From assembly GCF_023159225.1 (NCBI RefSeq), contig NC_063167.1, positions 7,905,734 through 7,969,733 on the forward strand: 64,000 nt of DNA, given 5' to 3'. This DNA comes from Perognathus longimembris pacificus (taxonomy: Eukaryota > Chordata > Mammalia > Rodentia > Heteromyidae). Positions 57,347 through 64,000 of the stretch are shown one piece after another. Within the stretch, counting starts at the first letter, position 1. The number at the start of each line of letters is the position of its first letter. The position numbers and the translations under genes were made by a program. The notes under the pieces are model-generated. The model saw only the letters and a program-made list of their open reading frames with translations, did not search any database and was not told the DNA's origin.

Positions 57347-57913
57347 GTGGAACAGTGGCCTATTCCCTCAAACAAATTAGAAAAGTTAAAGGAAATAGTA
57401 TCAGAACAACTGTCCCTCGGGCATATTAGACCCTCGCTGAGCCCTTGGAACAGCCCTGTATTTGTTGTACAAAAGGCCTTAGGTAAATGGATGATGGTAC
57501 AGGACCTAAGAAAGATTAATGAGTGGATAATCCCCGCTGGCACTCCTTTACGGGGGCTGCCATGGATCCCCTCTATTCCTCAGGATCTTAATTTCATTAT
57601 AATTGACATCAAGGACTGTTTCTTTTCCATTCCCCTTGACCCCCAGGATTGTGAGAAGTTTGCTTTCTCTGTGCCCTCGGGCAAAGCGCCCACTGATGTT
57701 ATTACAATAACTCCATCACTTCAAACAGCCTTCCAGAAAATCCAATTGGCCCTAAATATGGCACAGCTGGCACGTTACAAGCCTGAGTGCCCACTTTGCC
57801 TTTGGATCCTCCCCGGGTCTGAACTTTACTCAGCCGCTATTACCCAACAGGCGAGCCCCTTCAATGGGTGCACACATCAGTGGGAGGAGCTCCCAGAGTT
57901 TATTCCCCGCTAG
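57347..57913 (+). pseudogene. ERV2 reverse transcriptase fragment, YxDD region deleted
   Basis: It opens with the fingers region (EQWPIPSNKLEKLKEIV), continues through SPWNSPVFVVQK and the first palm Asp in IIIDIKDCFFSIPL to FAFSVPS, then jumps at about 57690 to connection-domain-like sequence (QKIQLALNMAQLARYKPE). The palm motif with YxDD and the thumb are gone, so the enzyme is dead. A deletion, not decay, explains the junction because both sides are well conserved. Confidence 0.9.
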
Positions 57914-58079
57914 ACCAGCTAGCTGACTTGGTAATTAAGGGCAGGGATACTTCCCTGAGACATTATGGGCGAGATCCCAATGTGCTAACCATTCCCTACT
58001 GGTTGTCAGATTTTGAGTGGGTCAGAAGGAATAATGCACGTGTGTCCAGTGCCCTGGAGGGCTTTATGGGAAAGGTAGA

Positions 58080-58664
58080 TTGCCACTATCGCACTCAAGG
58101 TGGGTGACCTCATTTTCCAGGCTACAGTGGACCCCTCCTGTACTTTTCTCTACTAGGCCTCTTGTCAAGGCTGCCAATGTGTTTACAGATGGGGGAAGAG
58201 CAGGGGCTGCCGTAATGGTATGCTCTGCCTCGCCCCCTGCTGGTGGGAAAGAAAACACCCATTACTTTGAAGCAGTCACTGGATCTGCGCAGTTTAAGGA
58301 ATTGTACACAGTCGCACTGGCACTGACTCATGTCAAACAGCCAATGAACTTGTTTTCTGATAGTCTGTATGTGGTTAATTTGCTACCCAACCTGGTATTC
58401 TCATACATTAAATTAGATGAAAACCCAATCACCCCTCTGATGATCCAAGTCAGGTCTCTGTTGAAAGAGCGGGCTGAGCCTATATTTTTACAGCACCTTC
58501 GTGGACACCAAGGATTGCCTGGGGACCTGGCACAAGGGCTTCCTTTACAGGTAAAGACAGATAATGGACCTTGCTTCACCAGTAAGCCTTTACAGGCCTT
58601 TTTCCAAATGTGGACTATTAAACATACCACTGGAATACCATACAACCCAAAGGGTCATAATTGA
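58080..58664 (+). pseudogene. ERV2 RNase H and integrase-core fragment
   Basis: RNase H residues are visible in order: VFTDGGRAGAAV (Asp), AQFKELYTVALAL (Glu), LFSDSLYVV (Asp). At HLRGHQGLPG the sequence jumps to the second integrase catalytic region (VKTDNGPCFTSK) and GIPYNPKG. The zinc-binding N terminus and first catalytic Asp of integrase are deleted. A frameshift follows; the Glu region (IERHNKTLKDQ) continues in another frame. Confidence 0.9.
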
Positions 58665-58970
58665 GAGGCATAATAAGACCCTAAAGGATCAATTATTAAA
58701 ACAGAAAGGGGGGGAAGCCCCCATGACCAGCTGAGGATAGCGATGTTTACATTGAACATTTTAAATTTCTCTAAGGACCAACCTCTGTCGGCTTTCCAGA
58801 GACACTGGTCAAGCCAAACACCCTACTTAAAGGTGAAAGTCCGTTGGAAGGACCCCCTCACTGGGTATGGCGAGGCCCAGACCCACTTATCAGTGAGGGA
58901 AGGGGCTTCACATGCATTTTCCCAACTGGGGAACCAAATCCAATCTGGATACCAGCTAGAGACTTAAAAT
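58665..58970 (+). pseudogene. ERV2 integrase C-terminal remnant
   Basis: The DNA-binding C-terminal domain is recognisable across two frames (VRWKDPLTG, then WRGPDPLISEGRGF in the next frame). At least one frameshift occurs at about 58868. Confidence 0.82.
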
Positions 58971-60055
58971 ATTGTTCATCAGAATGACCACCCAAGGGCA
59001 CCTGCCCTTGAGGGATGTCTCTCCTTGTTTCCTCTCAGGAAAGCAAAGACTGTGGTGGATTTTTCTATGGAGAAATGGGAAAGCCTGCCTGTATCAGCGA
59101 TGGACCCAGTGTCGGCCCTGTTTCTTCCGTGGACCTTGCCTGGTGCCCTTTGGAGTAATGTTTGCTGTGGCAGTATGGCCCACAGCCTTGCACAAGAACC
59201 AAAGGGAAGTTTTGCACACTGTTGTTCCTCCCTTCGCTCCCCCCTTTGCTGCTTATCTTAAGGGCCCCCATTGGAGGGAAATAGGAGCTAAAGGATTTGG
59301 ACACCTTAACGTTTTATGATAAATGTTTACAATAAGCAAGGGATTGGCACCTTGCTACAATGTTTACTATAAAGTGTTTACTAACCTCAATTGTTAAGTT
59401 ACCAGCACCCTGGCTGCCAAATCGCCAGGGCCTGAACCTACCTCCACCTCACCATCGAGGGAAAGGAGAGCCATCTGCACTACTTTGAGTGATACCAGAA
59501 TGGACCAGGATTCCTCTATTTCCTATGGACTAAGCCAGATAAGAGACCCTCCATTGCTTTGTGCCTGTGTTGTAATTGCTCATGTGTTACAGTTGCTCAT
59601 GTTTGCATTTGCCTTGTATTATGATTGCTTATGCTCATGTCTGCTCTATGCTCCCATTTACATTATGTTTACATTGGCCTGTGCTAGACACATGGGTCTC
59701 TTATATTGTAAGCGATGGGCCAGAGCTGTCTAGATAACAAGTGGCTTTTGGCCTTTTAGCCATCTAGGAACCCCATGAGGCTCATCACTCGACCATTAGG
59801 ACCTGCTGCTCATTGAGGTCCGCTGGCATGAGAGAAAAATTATCAGGGCTTTCTTTCAAGTGCCAATCCCACTCTCCCCGAGTCCTCTCATCGGGCCGGC
59901 CAGCCCGGCAGGCAGGTTAGCCTGAAGAGCAAGGGCATGGCCCAGGACGGGTAAGACTCCCCATGAGGGGGGCAACCTAAGACATGGCGCGCCCTCGAGT
60001 AGGGCACCTCCTGCTGTTCAAAGAAAAAATAAAAAATAAAAGTAAAAGGGGCAGA
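58971..60055 (+). other. ERV2 region between integrase and 3' LTR, no recognisable env
   Basis: It shares sequence with ERV1 32520-33430. An open frame at 58972-59319 has no env features. Just before the LTR there is an A-rich purine run (aaaagtaaaaggggcaga, 60038-60055) that serves as polypurine tract. Confidence 0.7.
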
Positions 60056-60630
60056 TGTTGGGGTTCAGCTTTGGACTTGAGGGGGAAGGGCAGAGGAGAG
60101 CACTCCCAAGACGCCGCCCTTCCCCCATCCCTGGGGGAATGCAGAAGCAGGCCACAATTCTCTGGGTCCAGAACCAGAAGAACTGGCTTTGCGACCAGCC
60201 CCCCAACATTCTTGCCAGCCCATGTGCTCCCCATTCTCGCGGGCTTTTGCCCCTGGGGTGGTGCTATCCAAGTGATGTTAACTCATGAGGGGGTCCTATG
60301 ACAAGCTCACCAGCCTATCGCCAGCTCTTTGGTTGATCACCCCTTTTCTTGTCACCCCCTACCATATCAACTGCTAGCCACTCCCTTATTAAATCAGATT
60401 TGCTCTTGAAGCGTCTCTGAGATCCGCATATGCCTGGCTTTCTTCAAGGGTAAGGAGGGAGGTAAAACGATCTCGTATGGCTGCGTGCACCTGAGGTCTT
60501 TCCTGACCCCCCCACTCCACTCTGGCCTTACCTGCGGGTCGGGTGACCAGGGGAGAGGGTGAGAAAGGGAGTGATTAGAGTAGAGTAGAGCCTGACCCCC
60601 CGTGCCAGGGGAGGCGACCCGAGCCTGGCA
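60056..60630 (+). repeat. ERV2 3' LTR
   Basis: 575 bp, closely similar to the 5' LTR. Confidence 0.94.
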
Positions 60631-62220
60631 ACAGAGGCAACAAAAATACATGCATCTTTGGACCAAGGAGGCCAATGTTAAACAGGTTGTAAGACATTTG
60701 CCTTCAGTTCATTGCTATTTGGGAGGAGCGACATGTCATTGTGTGTCAACAGATTTAGTGTTAATTCAGAACCCATGTCTAGATAGTTAGAAAATGTACT
60801 GGTCAGGACCAACTTGGTAAGAGCTACATATTATTTGGCCAAAGTTGCATGGAAAATTGCAATATATTGGTGAAACACAGACGAGGAGTTCTTTTTGGGA
60901 AGATCTGGCCTCTCTTTGAATTAAGGGCTCTTGAACTTTGTACTAACTTAGGATATGGAAAGGGTGAGAAGGCATTCTTTATCAGTTTAAGACTCAAGTT
61001 AGGTGTTTGGTTATTTCCAATCATGCTTAAAATGCACTCTTTTGTATACTTCCCAACACAGAACTGTTCACTCTTTACGATGACAAAGAATATACCCTTA
61101 CATGGAGAACTCAATTTTTTTTTATATTTAAAATGGACATTTTGTAATTTTTTGTTCTATAGAAGAGTTTCCACTTTGTGTTACAGTGTAACATTTTTCA
61201 CAAAATAAGATTAATGAGTATCAGGATAAAAATTGGTGATTTTTCTTGGACTGGTAAAAATTGATTTCTGAGATATCTGACCAAGAAGAAGTTTTTGAGA
61301 GCACACAGGCACCAGAGACCAGTGGCTTCTGACATAGAAAAAGTAAGCTACATTCATCAGTAAAATATTCTCCAATTGATCTCGATGCTCATTTTCCAAT
61401 GTTTCTAACTTCAAATGTAGGGCCCCATTGTTTGGTGTATGTGCTATTTCTCAGGCTTGAACTCAGGATCTGGGTGCTGTATTTGAGCTTTTTCGCTCAA
61501 GGCTAGCACTATACCACTTGAGCTCTAGCTCCACTCAGGCTTTTCTGGTAATTAATTGACCATAAGAGTCTTACAGACTTTCCTACCTTTCCTTGCTTTG
61601 GACCATGATCCTCAGAGCTTAGCCTCCCTAGTTGGTGTTTGTAGTGGTAGGAGACATTTTGGTACCTGGCAAGAGCTCAAGTCTTCTATTTCAGAATCCT
61701 CTTATTACCAAAGACTTGCACAGAAAAACCTTAAGGAAAAAACCAAACCAATTCTTACAATCTTATTATTTTCTATCACATGGGTGATTCATTGTATTTT
61801 GCTTTCTCAATGATGATGAAAAAGGAAGCAGATACCACACTGGAATTATAATAGAGAAAGGGAATGATATAATGAACTTTTTAGGTAAAACTGAAGATTG
61901 GAGCAGTATGTTCCTGGATTAAAAACATAACAAAACAAAAAAGATAAAGAGAGCTCTAAGGCACAGAGGAAGCACAGACATAAGGACTAGCCACCTTGTG
62001 TGTAGATGCTGGCTTCCCTAATGGGGATATGGTTGTGGGTCTTCAGAGCACAAGCACAGAACTGCAGTGTGGAATCTACTCTCGGGACTGAAATGGCAAG
62101 GCTTCCTTGAGTAACTTCTGGTCACATGTAAACAATACATAAGGGACTAGGCTCTGATAGGACTAGAAAGCACCTGTGAGTTACAGGAGCAGAGAGCTAG
62201 GTCTTTGAACATTTGAACAT
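60631..62220 (+). repeat. Segmental duplicate B', left part
   Basis: Counterpart of 24985-27606. It lacks the solo LTR, the (CA)n expansion and the 600-bp stretch of B. It is preceded by the ERV2 insertion. Confidence 0.85.
61428..61555 (-). repeat. Old SINE fragment shared by both B copies
   Basis: The run ggcttgaactcaggatctgggtgctg and the following sequence match 26818-26945, with partial decay. Confidence 0.65.
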
Positions 62221-62809
62221 TTGAATATTTATGTCATTGGATTCTCCTTCCTCAGTTCATGTCTATGGTCTCTGGAAGTTTCTTAGAATAGGGAAACAAA
62301 GCAAGAAAATGAACAGGCTTGTTTTGGAAATTGACCTGCAACAAGATTTGGGCACCACCTGAGGGTAGATGGATGCAAGAAAACAGAATAGTCAGGATTG
62401 TCCCTGAAGTACATCACAGACAAGGGAAAGATATCAGTGGGATTGTGGGACCACAATACGTTTCTTTTGTTTCCAAGAATCAGAGTTGTGTGTTGGCAAA
62501 TTTTTCTTCACATTAGTCCCTACTGGCTATTAAGTAGGTAGGTAATTTACCAATTTCACCAATACATGCCAACCCAATTTAACAACAATGACCAGAACAT
62601 TGACAGTGATCTGAGACCAACTCTGGCTACCCCAATATCTTGGCCCAGTTGATTCCCCGTCCACAGTGGAGGTAATGTTTGTCCTGAATTTTCTCCATAT
62701 TATTCCCTTCTTTGTTGTACATAGTTTTATTGGGTCTATGTGCATTCCTAAAATTTTTTCTTTTGAAAAGGAAGTATGTGACCTTATGGTGGAATTAAAA
62801 AATTAACTT

Positions 62810-63010
62810 GGGGCTGGGGATATAGCCTAGTGGCAAGAGTGCCTGCCTCGGTATACCCGAGGCCCTAGGTTCGATTCCCCAGCACCACATATACAGAAAA
62901 CGGCCAGAAGCGGCGCTGTGGCTCAAGTGGCAGAGTGCTAGCCTTGAGCGGGAAGAAGCCAGGGACAGTGCTTAGGCCCTGAGTCCAAGGCCCAGGACTG
63001 GCAAAAAAAA
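62810..63010 (+). repeat. IDL-Geo SINE, young
   Basis: Complete element with intact A- and B-boxes (tagcctagtggcaagagtg, ggttcgattcc). The duplication AAAAAATTAACTT is at 62797-62809 and 63011-63023. Confidence 0.93.
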
Positions 63011-63039
63011 AAAAAAATTAACTTAAATTTTCAATACTT

Positions 63040-63600
63040 AAAATTTTTTTTTCATTACTTGAAGTCCTTCACTAAAGTGAAGTTCATTTACCAATTTGCT
63101 ATGTAATATCCATAGCAAATCCAAACTATGAAGATTACTATTCACTCTAGCACAACTTTTATATCTATTGACCAGCCATGAAATCCTTCCAGAAGTCTTC
63201 TATTTTCATCAGTGCTGTGCCCAGGTACTTGGGCTCATTTTCAAGAGTGTCTTTAAGGTGTTATGGTGAAGTCGGTCATGGTAGTGGGAGGATATAATAG
63301 AGCAAAAGTGATCACACGTGATAACAAGAAAAAAAGGGGGAAGGAGGTGGGAAAGGGCAAGGGACAAGATATCATTTTATAATATATACACATTGACCTA
63401 CCTTCTCCAAATAAGACCCAACTATTACCAGTTCTAAATAATGCCATCAGGTTATTAATCCATCAGAAGAGTTATGCATTAAGTCAGAGCCCTCTTAATC
63501 TATTCAGCTCTCAGTTATTGGAATTGCCAATTGTGGAACAAGAATTCAGCCCATGAGCTTTTGGGGATACTTCATTTCCAAATCATAAGATTGTCATGAA
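63040..63600. mobile_element. Decayed MaLR-like LTR remnant (tentative)
   Basis: Paralogue of the remnant at 34320-34890 within the duplicated segment. Confidence 0.4.
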
Positions 63601-63670
63601 GGTACCTAGGACTCACACAACAAGAAGGTACTGGGGAACACCAGAAAATCAAAGCTGTCATATTCTACTC

Positions 63671-64000
63671 TTTTTCTTTTAGTTTCCTTTTCTTTTCCTT
63701 CAGGTGACTGAAAAAGAAAGGAAACATTCTTAGCATTTCTTCTGCTTCTTCACTAAGATAGAAATTAAGGAACTGGCCTTTTTTTTAAAAAAAAAAAAAG
63801 GAGGAAAGAAGGAAGAAATTGTTCCTATATTCCAACCCCACATAAATCAGAAAAAGAGAGCCAGGAGCTTAGACTATCTAATGGGTGAGGACAATGGATT
63901 AGATGTTGTTTGAAAAGAAATAACATCCTGGAATACTGACATTAGTGGATGGTCTTGTGTTTCCAGTATAGCACTCCCAGAAGAAGATGAAAATGTGGTA
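63671..64000. other. Right edge, no recognisable feature
   Basis: Similarity to the 5' flank of the AADACL4-like gene fades here. A poly-A/poly-T low-complexity stretch lies at about 63780-63800. Confidence 0.4.

Larger units (their letters stand above)
55380..60630 (+). mobile_element. ERV2: class II (betaretrovirus-like) provirus, deleted
   Basis: LTRs at 55380-55955 and 60056-60630 are closely similar (about 3% different by eye), with a 5-bp duplication ACAGA (55375-55379, 60631-60635). A perfect tRNA-Lys1,2 primer site follows the 5' LTR. Internal order: gag matrix and a capsid fragment, protease end, N-terminal RT, RNase H, and integrase middle and C-terminal fragments, with large deletions between them. 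No env was recognised. It is the youngest of the three proviruses by LTR similarity. The paralogous site near 25010 is empty. Confidence 0.94.
62221..63670 (+). repeat. Segmental duplicate B', right part
   Basis: Counterpart of 33976-35030. It is continuous with the left part, i.e. it shows the state before ERV1 inserted into the other copy. It contains about 450 bp (62300-62750) resembling the inverted segment at 47-370. Confidence 0.82.

Noticed and set aside
58972..59319. 115-codon frame after the ERV2 integrase as a possible env or accessory gene
   Set aside because: It lacks a signal peptide, cleavage site or transmembrane segment typical of env, and the ERV1 counterpart is not open in the same frame.
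34092..63010. tRNA genes suggested by A- and B-boxes
   Set aside because: The boxes belong to IDL-Geo SINEs with A tails and target duplications. No cloverleaf with intact acceptor stem was seen.

Overview
This is mammalian nuclear DNA, most likely from a geomyoid rodent (kangaroo rat, pocket mouse or pocket gopher group). The main clue is the dominant SINE: a tRNA-Ala-derived ID-like left monomer joined to a second right monomer. This is the architecture described for IDL-Geo, a SINE restricted to Geomyoidea. The L1 sequences and the Lys- and Pro-primed endogenous retroviruses (ERVs) also fit a rodent. The species call is an inference.

The only gene that looks intact is a four-exon arylacetamide-deacetylase-like gene of the AADACL4 family at 36.0-42.5 kb (+ strand). 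Its exons join in phase to a 406-residue membrane-anchored serine hydrolase with a complete Ser-Asp-His triad. A second copy of its last exon at 17.45-18.22 kb is a pseudogene with several stops and a lost catalytic Asp. Upstream and intergenic sequence of the cluster is also duplicated: 2.9-5.1 kb matches 19.7-21.1 kb, and 25.0-27.6 plus 34.0-35.0 kb matches 60.6-63.7 kb. The window is therefore part of an expanding tandem array, and another AADACL4-like copy is predicted just beyond the right edge.

Mobile elements fill most of the rest. From left to right they are: a solo LTR (0.7-1.2 kb); a nearly intact full-length L1 on the minus strand (6.5-14.05 kb) nested in an older L1; a 5'-truncated L1 with a 16-bp target duplication (21.26-23.78 kb); a second solo LTR (25.4-25.8 kb); ERV1 (27.6-34.0 kb, class II-like, Lys primer site); ERV3 (46.4-52.0 kb, minus strand, class I-like, Pro primer site, 4-bp target duplication), which sits in an old L1 and carries its own nested solo LTR; and ERV2 (55.4-60.6 kb, class II, perfect Lys1,2 primer site). 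All three proviruses have lost most of gag-pol, and none has a recognisable env.

Two observations stand out. First, a non-coding module of about 1 kb is shared by ERV1 (class II-like) and ERV3 (class I-like), which suggests recombination or capture between unrelated ERV lineages. Second, the segmental duplicates supply empty sites that place the ERV1, ERV2 and 25.4-kb LTR insertions after the duplication. I saw no RNA gene other than SINEs, no CRISPR array and no prokaryotic-type system.
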